From Arenibacter sp. F26102 (lineage in GTDB: Bacteria; Bacteroidota; Bacteroidia; Flavobacteriales; Flavobacteriaceae): DNA of 64,000 nucleotides. The notes beneath the pieces were generated by a model, which saw only the letters and a list, made by a program, of their open reading frames with translations, ran no database searches and had not been told where the DNA came from. Below, in pieces: positions 17,496-26,084 of this stretch. Position numbers and translations under genes: made by a program. The stretch is from assembly GCF_023015865.1 (NCBI RefSeq), contig NZ_JALKBC010000017.1, forward strand, positions 1 through 64,000, read 5' to 3'. Each line of letters starts with the position of its first letter. Position 1 is the first letter of the stretch.

Positions 17496-19506
17496 GAAAA
17501 AAATTGGAATTTATTTTTTGACATTTTTCAGTTCACTGTTACTTTTTGTTTCCTGTAACAATGATGATGATAATGACATTATTGTTGAGCCCACTTTGAA
17601 GACTATAGTGGAAACGGCTCAAAACACAGACATTTTAAGTAGCCTAGTTGCTGCTTTGATCAAGGCGGATGAAAACGACGATTCAGATTTAGTAGGAGCA
17701 TTGAGCGGTGAAGGAACTTTTACGGTTTTTGCACCAACCGATAGTGCCTTTACTACCCTTTTGGCTAGTTTGGACGGCTTTGACAGTTTGGAGGATTTTG
17801 ATACTCCGGAGAAACGGGAACTTCTAGCTGCCATCCTTAAATATCACGTAGTTGTTGGCGCTGCCGCTACTTCCAGTTCACTAACCAATGGTCAAGAATT
17901 TACCACATTACAAGGTGAAAAGATTATGGTTAGAATAGATGGAGATGTTTATATTCAAGATCCGACAGAAACGGATGCAAAAGTTGGACCTGCGGATATT
18001 ATGGCTTCCAACGGTATTGTACATGTCATAGACAAGGTTTTGATTCCACAGGAAGTTTTGGATGCCCTAAACCCTGAACCAATGCCCAATATTGTAGAAT
18101 TGGCAAAGGATACCGAATTTCTATCTCTTTTGGTAGGAGCCTTGGTACAGGCCGATGCCGGTTTGGTAGACCTGTTGCAGACCGATGGTCCTTTTACAGT
18201 CTTCGCACCTACCGATACCGCCTTTGCCGCCCTATTGGAAGCTTTGGGTGAAGATTACAACAGCTTGGCAGATTTTGACACCGCCGAGGAAAAAGCATTG
18301 TTGGCACAGATTTTAAAATATCACGTAGTCGCCGGAACGGCCGCCTATTCTACGGACTTGTCCGACGGACAAATGATAGAGACGGCGCAGGGCGAATCAG
18401 TAGCGGTAAGCCTTACAGGTGGAGTTTTCATCCAGGATAAAACCGATGTGGACGCAGCCGTGGCACCTGCCGATATAGCTGCCAGTAATGGGGTAGTACA
18501 TGTGATTGATAAAGTGTTATTGCCACAGGAGGCTTTGGATGCCCTAATGCCGCCAACGCCAAATATTGTAGAATTGGCAATGGATACCGAATTTCTATCT
18601 CTTTTGGTAGGAGCCTTGGTACAGGCCGATGCCGGTTTGGTAGACCTGTTGCAGACCGATGGTCCTTTTACGGTGTTCGCACCTACCGATACCGCCTTTG
18701 CTGCCCTATTGGAAGCTTTGGGTGACGATTACAACAGTTTGGCGGATTTTGACACTGCCGAGGAAAAAGCCTTGTTGGCACAGATTTTAAAATATCACGT
18801 AGTCGCCGGAACGGCCGCCTTTTCTACGGACTTGTCCGATGGACAAATGATAGAGACGGCGCAAGGCGAATCCGTAACGGTAAGTTTGTCCGGTGGAGTT
18901 TTCATCCAGGATAAAACCGATGTGGACGCAGCCGTGGCACCTGCCGATATAGCTGCCAGTAATGGGGTAGTACATGTGATTGATAAAGTGTTATTGCCAC
19001 AGGAAGCTTTGGATGCGCTAATGCCGCCAACGCCAAATATTGTAGAATTGGCAATGGATACCGAATTTCTATCTCTTTTGGTAGGAGCTTTGGTACAGGC
19101 CGATGCCGGTTTGGTAGACCTGTTGCAGACCGATGGTCCTTTTACGGTGTTCGCACCTACCGATACCGCCTTTGCCGCCCTATTGGAAGCTTTGGGTGAT
19201 GATTACAACAGCTTGGCAGATTTTGACACTGCCGAGGAAAAAGCATTGTTGGCACAGATTTTAAAATATCACGTAGTCGCCGGAACGGCCGCCTATTCTA
19301 CGGACTTGTCCGATGGACAAATGATAGAGACGGCGCAGGGCGAATCCGTAGCGGTAAGTTTGACCGGTGGAGTTTTCATCCAGGATAAAACCGATGTTGA
19401 CGCAGCCGTGGCACCTGCCGATATAGCCGCCAGTAATGGGGTAGTACATGTGATTGATAAAGTGTTGTTGCCACAGGAAGCTTTGGACGCTTTAGGACAC
19501 GAATAA
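17494..19506 (+). CDS. lipoprotein with four fasciclin (FAS1) domains
   Basis: 670 aa. The N-terminus MKKIGIYFLTFFSSLLLFVS-C21 is a lipoprotein signal with lipobox FVSC, followed by Asn/Asp residues. Four FAS1 domains follow: one divergent copy (about residues 35-190) and three nearly identical 158-residue copies. Each has the FAS1 motifs TVFAPTDTAFAAL (H1) and NGVVHVIDKVLLP (H2). FAS1 domains mediate adhesion, so the protein is probably a surface or periplasmic adhesin. The strong promoter and motif cluster upstream suggest control by the divergent CarH-like regulator. It sits where phytoene desaturase is often found in related clusters. Confidence 0.93.
   Translation: MKKIGIYFLTFFSSLLLFVSCNNDDDNDIIVEPTLKTIVETAQNTDILSSLVAALIKADENDDSDLVGALSGEGTFTVFAPTDSAFTTLLASLDGFDSLEDFDTPEKRELLAAILKYHVVVGAAATSSSLTNGQEFTTLQGEKIMVRIDGDVYIQDPTETDAKVGPADIMASNGIVHVIDKVLIPQEVLDALNPEPMPNIVELAKDTEFLSLLVGALVQADAGLVDLLQTDGPFTVFAPTDTAFAALLEALGEDYNSLADFDTAEEKALLAQILKYHVVAGTAAYSTDLSDGQMIETAQGESVAVSLTGGVFIQDKTDVDAAVAPADIAASNGVVHVIDKVLLPQEALDALMPPTPNIVELAMDTEFLSLLVGALVQADAGLVDLLQTDGPFTVFAPTDTAFAALLEALGDDYNSLADFDTAEEKALLAQILKYHVVAGTAAFSTDLSDGQMIETAQGESVTVSLSGGVFIQDKTDVDAAVAPADIAASNGVVHVIDKVLLPQEALDALMPPTPNIVELAMDTEFLSLLVGALVQADAGLVDLLQTDGPFTVFAPTDTAFAALLEALGDDYNSLADFDTAEEKALLAQILKYHVVAGTAAYSTDLSDGQMIETAQGESVAVSLTGGVFIQDKTDVDAAVAPADIAASNGVVHVIDKVLLPQEALDALGHE
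18088..19506 (+). repeat. three tandem 474-bp repeats encoding FAS1 domains 2-4
   Basis: Units begin at 18088, 18562 and 19036 with AATATTGTAGAATTGGCAA; both spacings are exactly 474 bp (158 codons). Long blocks are identical at the DNA level, including silent sites, so the duplication is recent or kept alike by gene conversion. The last unit ends at the stop codon. Confidence 0.95.
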
Positions 19507-19537
19507 AGGATTAACTAGTGTGTTTAGTTTGGTTATG

Positions 19538-19575
19538 GAAACTGACGGCCATTTAATGGTCGTCGGTTTCTTTTA
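19538..19575 (+). terminator. terminator after FAS1 gene
   Basis: Long stem GAAACTGACGGCCAT / ATGGTCGTCGGTTTC (19538-19552 with 19556-19570, two G-U pairs), 3-nt loop, then TTTT. Confidence 0.8.
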
Positions 19576-19621
19576 ATAATTCATCTTATTAATATTTTTT
19601 AAACCTTAAATATCATATATT

Positions 19622-20458
19622 TTGAAAGCGCTCTTCGATTCTTCCAGTTTAAAATGCAGTAAATTGGTTACCCGTACCTATAGTACTTCATTTTCTTTAG
19701 GCATTAGATTATTCGCGCACAAAATAAGACCAGCAATCTACGCCATTTATGGTTTCGTTAGGTATGCGGATGAGATCGTGGATTCATTTCACGATTACGA
19801 TCAAGAGGAATTGCTGACCGAATTTATCCGGGAATATAAACTTTCCTTGAAAAGAAAAATTAGCCTAAATCCAATTATCAACTCTTTTCAGGCTGTGGTA
19901 CATAAATTTGAACTTTATGAATATGCCGAAGTTTTTTTAGAAAGGATGCAATATGACTTGGACGTATGTGAATACACCACAAAAGAAGCTTATGAAAATT
20001 ATATATATGGATCGGCCGATGTGGTTGGTCTAATGTGTTTAAGGGTGTTTGTGGATAATGACAACGAGAAGTTCAATTCCCTTCAATCCTCAGCCAAGTA
20101 TCTAGGGTCTGCATTTCAAAAGGTTAATTTTTTGAGGGATATAAAAGAAGATCTTGAAAGTTTGGGCAGGTCATATTTTCCCAATGTTCATAAAAAGGAA
20201 TTGACCGATGAAGTGAAAAAGGAAATTATTGCAGATATTGAGCAAGACTTTGAAAAGGCCTATCAAGGATTGGTTCAATTGCCAATAGAAAGTAGATTAG
20301 GGGTTTATATAGCTTATAAATACTATTCTAAACTTTTAAAAAAACTTAAACACACTAAATCCGAAAAAATACTTACCAATAGAATCCATATTTCCAATCC
20401 TATGAAAATGGTAATATTGGCAAAGGGCTACTTTAGATACAAGCTAAACGCTATTTAA
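19622..20458 (+). CDS. crtB: phytoene synthase
   Basis: 278 aa; joins two geranylgeranyl diphosphates to phytoene, the first carotenoid step. The first Asp-rich motif is YGFVRYADEIVDSF (about residue 45), the second is GSAFQKVNFLRDIKEDLESL (about residue 161). The start is TTG at 19622; the text MKALFDSSSLKCSKLVTRTY matches the usual flavobacterial CrtB beginning and no ATG fits. It follows the FAS1 terminator, so it needs its own promoter, which was not seen clearly. Phytoene desaturase (crtI) is absent from the window, which is unusual since crtI usually lies directly beside crtB. Confidence 0.92.
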   Translation: MKALFDSSSLKCSKLVTRTYSTSFSLGIRLFAHKIRPAIYAIYGFVRYADEIVDSFHDYDQEELLTEFIREYKLSLKRKISLNPIINSFQAVVHKFELYEYAEVFLERMQYDLDVCEYTTKEAYENYIYGSADVVGLMCLRVFVDNDNEKFNSLQSSAKYLGSAFQKVNFLRDIKEDLESLGRSYFPNVHKKELTDEVKKEIIADIEQDFEKAYQGLVQLPIESRLGVYIAYKYYSKLLKKLKHTKSEKILTNRIHISNPMKMVILAKGYFRYKLNAI

Positions 20459-20523
20459 CTTGAGCTCAATTTTAATTAAAATGCAAATAATGGATTATCA
20501 ATTAATTAAAGTCGATGTTTTTG

Positions 20524-20630
20524 TCTCCTCGAGCCTGCCTACGGACAGGTAGGCCTGCCTTGTCGGCAGACAGGCCCAGTCGAGAGGTTTTAGGCAGTTA
20601 TATTTTTAAATAGAGGTCTCGACTGCGCTA
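20524..20630. repeat. composite palindromic repeat element (MITE-like)
   Basis: Nested inverted repeats between crtB and crtZ. CCTGCCTACGGACAGGTAGG (20534-20553) is a hairpin, followed by a second around GCC-TTGTC-GGC. AGTCGAGA (20578-20585) is inverted to TCTCGACT (20617-20624), and CTCGA...TCGAG encloses the left half. The core resembles the palindrome inside the tRNA-Gly pseudogene at 3188. It fits a dispersed intergenic repeat family. The rest of this 352-bp gap (20459-20523 and 20631-20810) holds nothing recognised. Confidence 0.65.
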
Positions 20631-20810
20631 TTAGATTAGCATTACCCCAAACAACCCACATTAACAATTAAAAATCAATCTAACACACGACCTTTAGTAT
20701 TGAGTTTCTAGGCATAAGTAGTTTAGTCATTTAGTATAAGGTCTTTCCTTCGGTCTTAGCTTGGAACATAATCCTTAAATGTGAAATGAATGATATTAAA
20801 AAAAAAGTAA

Positions 20811-21263
20811 ATGGAAATTGTATTGTACTTTGTCATAACACTGTTGACTTTTATGGTGATGGAAGTAGTTACTTGGTGCACCCACAAATTTGTAATGCAT
20901 GGTTTTTTATGGACTTTACACGCCGATCACCATGCGCCTAAATACCCGCACATATTTGAGAAAAACGATACTTTTTTTGTGATTTTTGCCATTCCAAGCA
21001 TTGCGCTTTTTTATTTTGGAGTAGCCCCAATATTTAACTATTTGTTCTTTATAGGTTTGGGGATTTTTCTTTACGGCATAGCCTATTTTTTAATTCATGA
21101 TGTGCTGATTCACCAGAGATTCAAGTGGTTTAAGAACGTCAAAAACAAATATTTACTGGCTTTGAGGAAAGCCCATAAAATTCATCATAAGAACATGGGA
21201 AAGGAAGATGGGGAATGTTTTGGAATGTTATTCGTCCCTAAAAAATACTTCAGGCGAAACTGA
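20811..21263 (+). CDS. crtZ: beta-carotene hydroxylase, CrtZ type
   Basis: 150 aa membrane di-iron oxygenase that hydroxylates beta-carotene to zeaxanthin. The four His clusters are present: HKFVMH (25-30), HADHH (37-41), HDVLIH (about 100-105) and HKIHH (about 122-126). About four membrane segments. The product implies that zeaxanthin-type pigments are made, so crtI and crtY must lie elsewhere. It follows crtB after a 352-bp gap with a repeat element. Confidence 0.9.
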   Translation: MEIVLYFVITLLTFMVMEVVTWCTHKFVMHGFLWTLHADHHAPKYPHIFEKNDTFFVIFAIPSIALFYFGVAPIFNYLFFIGLGIFLYGIAYFLIHDVLIHQRFKWFKNVKNKYLLALRKAHKIHHKNMGKEDGECFGMLFVPKKYFRRN

Positions 21264-21422
21264 TGAAAGATTTTCCATCTTAGGTTGATAAATTAAATTT
21301 TAATTCGATTTCTTTCCAAATTGGTATATAAAACCTAAGGTCGGCAGTTTGGATTCTATAGCAATGGGATGGTTGCCTACTAATGTACAAATAAGTGGAA
21401 CTTCGCAATATTATCTTCACTT

Positions 21423-22754
21423 TTAAGCCTCAATTCCACTTTTATAAGCGGCCAAAGCTCTTTCCCTGGCAAATTTATGTTCCACTATGGGGTCGGGGTA
21501 TTCGAGGGAGTCAAATTCAGGAATCCACTTTCTTACGTATTTGTAATCCTTGTCAAACTTTTTTTGTTGAGATAAGGGGTTGAAAATTCTAAAATAAGGT
21601 GCTGCGTCGCAGCCGGTCCCTGCTGCCCATTGCCAGTTACCATTGTTGGAAGATAATTCATAATCCAACAATTTTTCGGCAAAATAACTCTCTCCCCACC
21701 TCCAATCGATCAATAAATGTTTGCATAGAAAGCCGGCCGTAATCATCCTTACCCGATTATGCATAAAACCTGTTGCATTAAGTTGCCTCATTCCGGCATC
21801 CACCATAGGGTATCCTGTTTTTCCTTGGCACCATAATCTAAACTCCTCCTTGTTGTTTCTCCACTTAATTTTATCGTATTTAGACCTAAAATTTTCAGTG
21901 ACTACCTTAGGGAAATGAAATAATATTTGCATAAAGAATTCACGCCAAATCAATTCACTTAAAAATACCGCATTGCTTTTGTCAATTCTAGAAATTATCT
22001 GCCTAATGCTAATTGTCCCAAATCTCAAATGAGGGCTTAGATAACTTGTTATATCTTCATAGGGAAAATCCCTTTTTTTTCCATAGAGATGCAACTGGGA
22101 CAGATCAAAGTCCCTCACTTTTATTTCCGATTTTTTAAACCCAATATCTTCCAAAGACATTGTGGTGTGTTTAGCCTTGCACAGATTATTCAGCTTTGGA
22201 TCCCTTAGTTGTATGGGATTGTCTTCCTGGAATTTAAGAAGCCATTTATTTTTGTAGGGTGTAAAAACGGTATATGGCTCTTGATTGTTTTTCAAAATGT
22301 CATTTTCCTCGAATACAACCTGATCCTTAAAACTCAAAAAAGTAACCCCATTTTTGTTGAGTATTTCAGCAATTTCTTTGTCCCTGGTTATGGCATATGG
22401 TTCGTAATCCTTATTAGTATACACTTTAGCAACCTTAAACTTGGAGATTAACTCCAGCCATACTGCTTTTGGGTCCCCATGTAAACATAATATGTCCGAA
22501 CCATGCGCCTTTAGGGAATCTTTAATTTTTAGAATTGATTGATGGATAAAACCAACTCGGGCATCATCCTTTGGCAATTCGTTAAGTATATTGCTATCAA
22601 AGATAAAAATGGGTAGGACTGGAATGTCGTTATCCAGTGCTTCTGCAAGTGCTGTATTGTCCTCGATTCTTAAATCGCGTCTAAACCAAAAAATAGAAAT
22701 TGGTCTTTGGTCTTCAGATTTTGTTGAGATGTCTAAAGGGCTTTTAGCTGGCAC
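21423..22754 (-). CDS. deoxyribodipyrimidine photolyase / cryptochrome
   Basis: 443 aa flavoprotein of the photolyase family, which repairs UV-induced pyrimidine dimers with blue light. The N-terminal antenna-binding Rossmann domain begins ISIFWFRRDLRIEDNTAL (about residue 20). The C-terminal FAD domain has the region LSELIWREFFMQILFHFP, GKTGYPMVDAGMRQLNATGFMHNR, LIDWRWGESYFAEKLLDYELSSNNGNWQW and FRIFNPLSQQKKFD. Length and motifs fit class I CPD photolyases. Convergent with crtZ; lying beside a B12-type regulator and carotenoid genes suggests a light-stress region. Confidence 0.92.
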   Translation of the reverse strand: MPAKSPLDISTKSEDQRPISIFWFRRDLRIEDNTALAEALDNDIPVLPIFIFDSNILNELPKDDARVGFIHQSILKIKDSLKAHGSDILCLHGDPKAVWLELISKFKVAKVYTNKDYEPYAITRDKEIAEILNKNGVTFLSFKDQVVFEENDILKNNQEPYTVFTPYKNKWLLKFQEDNPIQLRDPKLNNLCKAKHTTMSLEDIGFKKSEIKVRDFDLSQLHLYGKKRDFPYEDITSYLSPHLRFGTISIRQIISRIDKSNAVFLSELIWREFFMQILFHFPKVVTENFRSKYDKIKWRNNKEEFRLWCQGKTGYPMVDAGMRQLNATGFMHNRVRMITAGFLCKHLLIDWRWGESYFAEKLLDYELSSNNGNWQWAAGTGCDAAPYFRIFNPLSQQKKFDKDYKYVRKWIPEFDSLEYPDPIVEHKFARERALAAYKSGIEA

Positions 22755-22916
22755 AATATTTTAGATTTATTACAATTAATTTGATGTCATGGTTATGGAC
22801 AGCTATGGGAGTCGAGCATTTTGTTTAAACCACTTGGTTACATATTTAAGGATAAAATGGAATTAATTTATTTCCAATTACAATTTAACGATTAATCAGC
22901 ACTTTTATTAAATTAT

Positions 22917-23711
22917 CTACTTTACTTCCAACCCAACAACGTACCCCTCACTCCCCCTAATGTTAAAGACTGTATTGTCCTCAAAAATCAGGTACTGGCC
23001 TTTAATGCCTTTTAATACCCCTGAATATGTTGGTATTTTGTCCAAGTTAAGACTTTTTACTTTTTGGGGATATTGTAGCACGGGAAATTCTAAATGGGTT
23101 TCTGTATTGCTTTCTATATAATAGGGGGCAGCCTCCTCCGGAATATATTTTTTTAATTTATTTCTGTATTCCACTAAATCCTCATCGTCAACGTCATTGG
23201 TCAGCATTTTTCTCCAATTGGTTTTGTCGCCAATGTGTTCTTTTAGAGCCATCTCGGTAACTCCCGCCAAATAGCGATTGGGAACTTCAACAATTTCTAT
23301 TGCTTCATGGGCGCCTTGGTCTATCCATCGGGTAGGGACTTGGGATTTTCGCGTTACACCTACCTTGATATTGCTGGAATTGGCAAGGTACACGATATGC
23401 GGTTGTAATTGCACCTTTTTTTCGTATTCCAAATCGCGATCTTCCTTGTCCAAATGTGCGGTACTCAATTCGGGCCTCATGATCCAGTCCCCAGCGGTCG
23501 GAGTTTCATAAAAACATGTTCTGCAGAAACCTTGTCTAAATATGGGACGATCTTCACCACAATTTAGACATTGGTATTTAACAAAAGTAATTTTAATTTC
23601 TTTGTTCAATACCTGGTTGAGGTTTAAAAAGTCCCCTTCAAATATTAAGTAATATTGTATGGGATCTGCCAATTCGGATTCCATTTTTCTTAAAACACCT
23701 TGATACTGCAT
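22917..23711 (-). CDS. DUF2797 zinc-finger protein
   Basis: 264 aa. Two Cys pairs (YQCLNCGEDR and FCRTCFY, about residues 47-70) form a likely zinc site. The central KVGVTRKSQVPTRWIDQGA segment (about residue 117) is GIY-YIG nuclease-like, as described for this domain. No function is established. Its neighbours are the photolyase and a divergent GH3 gene, and no operon is formed. Confidence 0.85.
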   Translation of the reverse strand: MQYQGVLRKMESELADPIQYYLIFEGDFLNLNQVLNKEIKITFVKYQCLNCGEDRPIFRQGFCRTCFYETPTAGDWIMRPELSTAHLDKEDRDLEYEKKVQLQPHIVYLANSSNIKVGVTRKSQVPTRWIDQGAHEAIEIVEVPNRYLAGVTEMALKEHIGDKTNWRKMLTNDVDDEDLVEYRNKLKKYIPEEAAPYYIESNTETHLEFPVLQYPQKVKSLNLDKIPTYSGVLKGIKGQYLIFEDNTVFNIRGSEGYVVGLEVK

Positions 23712-23867
23712 ATTTTTTTCTTAATGTAAAATCTATTTGAATATGAATTCAATTAAAGCTATTTTTAGCTAATTTAACTTAGGGCCTGTTTAAAAAATAT
23801 AATATTAATTCTTAAACCGGTTCTTAACCCAAAACCCTACTCTAACAGGGAATAAAGATACCTAAAA

Positions 23868-25382
23868 ATGCCAATAACACTATTCAATTCCATTGCTTCT
23901 TGGCTGCTGAAAAAGCGTTACCATCAGATAGAACTTTTTTTAAAGTACCCCGAGGAAGTACAGGATGAGGTGTTGCACCAATTGCTGTCCTTTGCCGAGG
24001 ATACGGAAATAGGAATAATATACGATTTTGAATCTATCAACAACTATGAAACCTTTATAGAGCGGGTGCCTATTGTTTCTTATGAGGAGGTAGAACCTAT
24101 GATAGAGCGGTCAAGAAGGGGTGAGCAAAATATTTTTTGGCCAACCACCATTAAGTGGTTTGCCAAGAGTAGTGGTACTACCAATGCCAAAAGTAAATTT
24201 ATTCCGGTCAGTTCTGAAGCCTTGGAGGATTGCCATTATAAGTCCAGTAAGGATTTGCTATGTCTGTATTTAAATAACAATGAAAACTCGCAGTTGTTTA
24301 CAGGGAAGAGTTTACGTTTGGGGGGCAGTAAGGAGTTGTATCAGGATAACGGTACCATTTTTGGGGATCTTTCGGCAATTTTAATAGATAATATGCCATT
24401 CTGGGCGGAATTGAGTAGTACACCAAGTAACAAGGTGTCGCTTATGAGCGAATGGGAGACTAAATTACAGGCAATTATTAGGGAAAGTGTACAGGAGAAT
24501 GTGACCAGCCTTGCAGGGGTGCCCTCATGGATGTTAGTGCTTTTGAATAATGTCTTGGAGGAAACCGGGAAGGATCACCTTTTTCAGGTTTGGGAGAATT
24601 TGGAAGTTTACTTTCATGGAGGGGTTAGTTTTAATCCGTATATGGACCAATATTCCAAATTATTGCCCAAGAAAAATTTCAACTACTATGAAATCTACAA
24701 TGCCTCCGAAGGTTTTTTTGCTATTCAGGACAGAAATCATGCAGACGATCTTTTACTGATGTTGGATTATGGTATTTTCTATGAATTTATACCTATGGAA
24801 ACATATGGCACAGATGAACAAATTACACTGCCATTGTGGAAGGTGAAGATAGATCAAAATTATGCCGTAATAATTACGACCAATGCAGGGCTATGGCGTT
24901 ACAAAATTGGTGATACGATAAGATTTACCTCTACCAATCCATATAGGATAAAGGTTACGGGCAGAACCAAGCATCATATTAATGTATTTGGGGAAGAATT
25001 GATTATCGAAAATGCGGAAGAGGCATTGAAAACTATATGCAAAAAAACAGGGTCCGAAATAAAGGATTATACCGTGGCACCTATATTTATGGAAGGTAAA
25101 GAAAAGGGGGCACATGAGTGGATCATAGAATTTAGAAAGGCCCCTGAAGAATTGGCATATTTTACCGAAATTTTGGATAATGCACTAAAATCCTTGAACT
25201 CAGACTATGAGGCCAAGCGTTATAACAATATTACCTTAAAGCTTCCCAAGGTGCATATTGCAAGACAGAATCTATTCTATGATTGGCTAAAATCCAAAGA
25301 CAAGTTGGGAGGGCAACATAAAATTCCAAGATTATCCAATAAAAGGGACTACATCGAGGAATTGCTTCAGATGAACAAATAA
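23868..25382 (+). CDS. GH3 auxin-responsive-promoter family protein (acyl-adenylate type)
   Basis: 504 aa, similar in size and pattern to bacterial GH3 proteins, members of the ANL adenylating superfamily. The ATP-binding motif is FAKSSGTTNAKSKFIPVS near residue 100; YYEIYNASEGFFAIQD near residue 276 and WRYKIGDTIRFTS near residue 343 fit the other two. Plant relatives couple amino acids to hormones, but the bacterial substrate is unknown. Followed after 74 bp by a small hydrolase-like gene, perhaps in the same transcript. Confidence 0.88.
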   Translation: MPITLFNSIASWLLKKRYHQIELFLKYPEEVQDEVLHQLLSFAEDTEIGIIYDFESINNYETFIERVPIVSYEEVEPMIERSRRGEQNIFWPTTIKWFAKSSGTTNAKSKFIPVSSEALEDCHYKSSKDLLCLYLNNNENSQLFTGKSLRLGGSKELYQDNGTIFGDLSAILIDNMPFWAELSSTPSNKVSLMSEWETKLQAIIRESVQENVTSLAGVPSWMLVLLNNVLEETGKDHLFQVWENLEVYFHGGVSFNPYMDQYSKLLPKKNFNYYEIYNASEGFFAIQDRNHADDLLLMLDYGIFYEFIPMETYGTDEQITLPLWKVKIDQNYAVIITTNAGLWRYKIGDTIRFTSTNPYRIKVTGRTKHHINVFGEELIIENAEEALKTICKKTGSEIKDYTVAPIFMEGKEKGAHEWIIEFRKAPEELAYFTEILDNALKSLNSDYEAKRYNNITLKLPKVHIARQNLFYDWLKSKDKLGGQHKIPRLSNKRDYIEELLQMNK

Positions 25383-25456
25383 ATAAGGTTAACTCTTTTA
25401 TTATCTACATCTTAGAGGTGTTAAATGTTTCCCATTAACTTTTTAAACTTTTTATT

Positions 25457-26002
25457 ATGGCGAATAGATTAGTTATATTGTCGGATATGTGGGGGTCTAA
25501 AAAAGGGCTATGGATTACTTCTTATTTAGCTTACTTACAGCAATATTATAATATTACTTTTTACGACTGTCAGCATTTGGCCGATGTAAGTTTGGCGGTA
25601 GACTCTCCTGAAAATATCCAGAAGGAATTTATAGATGGAGGAGTGGAAACAGCGGTGGCGCATTTGCTGAAAAAAGAAAATGAACCCAGCCATTATTTGG
25701 CCTTTGGAATAGGTGGGACTATTGCGTGGAAAGCGGCACTAAAAGGATTGCCGATGAAATCGCTTTATGCTATTTCCAGCACAAGATTGCGACTGGAAAA
25801 CCAGAAGCCGGAAGGGAATGTACAATTATTATATGGGCAGCATGATGAGTTTAGGCCATCCGCGGAATGGTCGCTTCAGGTAGGTGTAGAGTTGGAAATT
25901 GTTCAGAATTTTGGACATGAACTTTATACCGATGAGAAAATAATCAGTAAAGTATGTCAAGGTTTGTTGGCTAAGGTAATGCAAAAACAATCCGTGGCCT
26001 GA
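25457..26002 (+). CDS. alpha/beta-hydrolase fold protein lacking the nucleophile
   Basis: 181 aa. The pattern is that of a short alpha/beta hydrolase: early VILSDMWGSKKG strand-loop, a nucleophile elbow, LYGQHDEF with a likely acid Asp, and FGHELYTDE with the His. The elbow reads LAFGIGGTIAW, so the usual GxSxG Ser is Gly. It is therefore probably not an active esterase, or uses another residue. Follows the GH3 gene and ends at a shared terminator with clpX. Confidence 0.6.
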   Translation: MANRLVILSDMWGSKKGLWITSYLAYLQQYYNITFYDCQHLADVSLAVDSPENIQKEFIDGGVETAVAHLLKKENEPSHYLAFGIGGTIAWKAALKGLPMKSLYAISSTRLRLENQKPEGNVQLLYGQHDEFRPSAEWSLQVGVELEIVQNFGHELYTDEKIISKVCQGLLAKVMQKQSVA

Positions 26003-26058
26003 TAATCGAAATTCTTCTTTTTAGAAGAATAGAGGAAGGAGTAGAATGAATAAAAGCC

Positions 26059-26084
26059 AAAAGCAGTCTTACGAGACTGCTTTT
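26059..26084. terminator. bidirectional terminator overlapping the clpX stop
   Basis: 11-bp perfect stem AAAAGCAGTCT / AGACTGCTTTT with loop TACG. It lies between the convergent hydrolase-like gene and clpX, and the clpX stop (26069-26071) is inside the hairpin. Confidence 0.8.

Noticed and set aside
18787-19449. Two nearly identical 62-codon minus-strand frames
   Set aside because: Antisense of FAS1 repeats; duplicated only because the repeats are.
18088-19506. Repeat array considered as CRISPR
   Set aside because: The units are 474 bp, in frame and encode FAS1 domains; no short repeats with unique spacers exist in the window.
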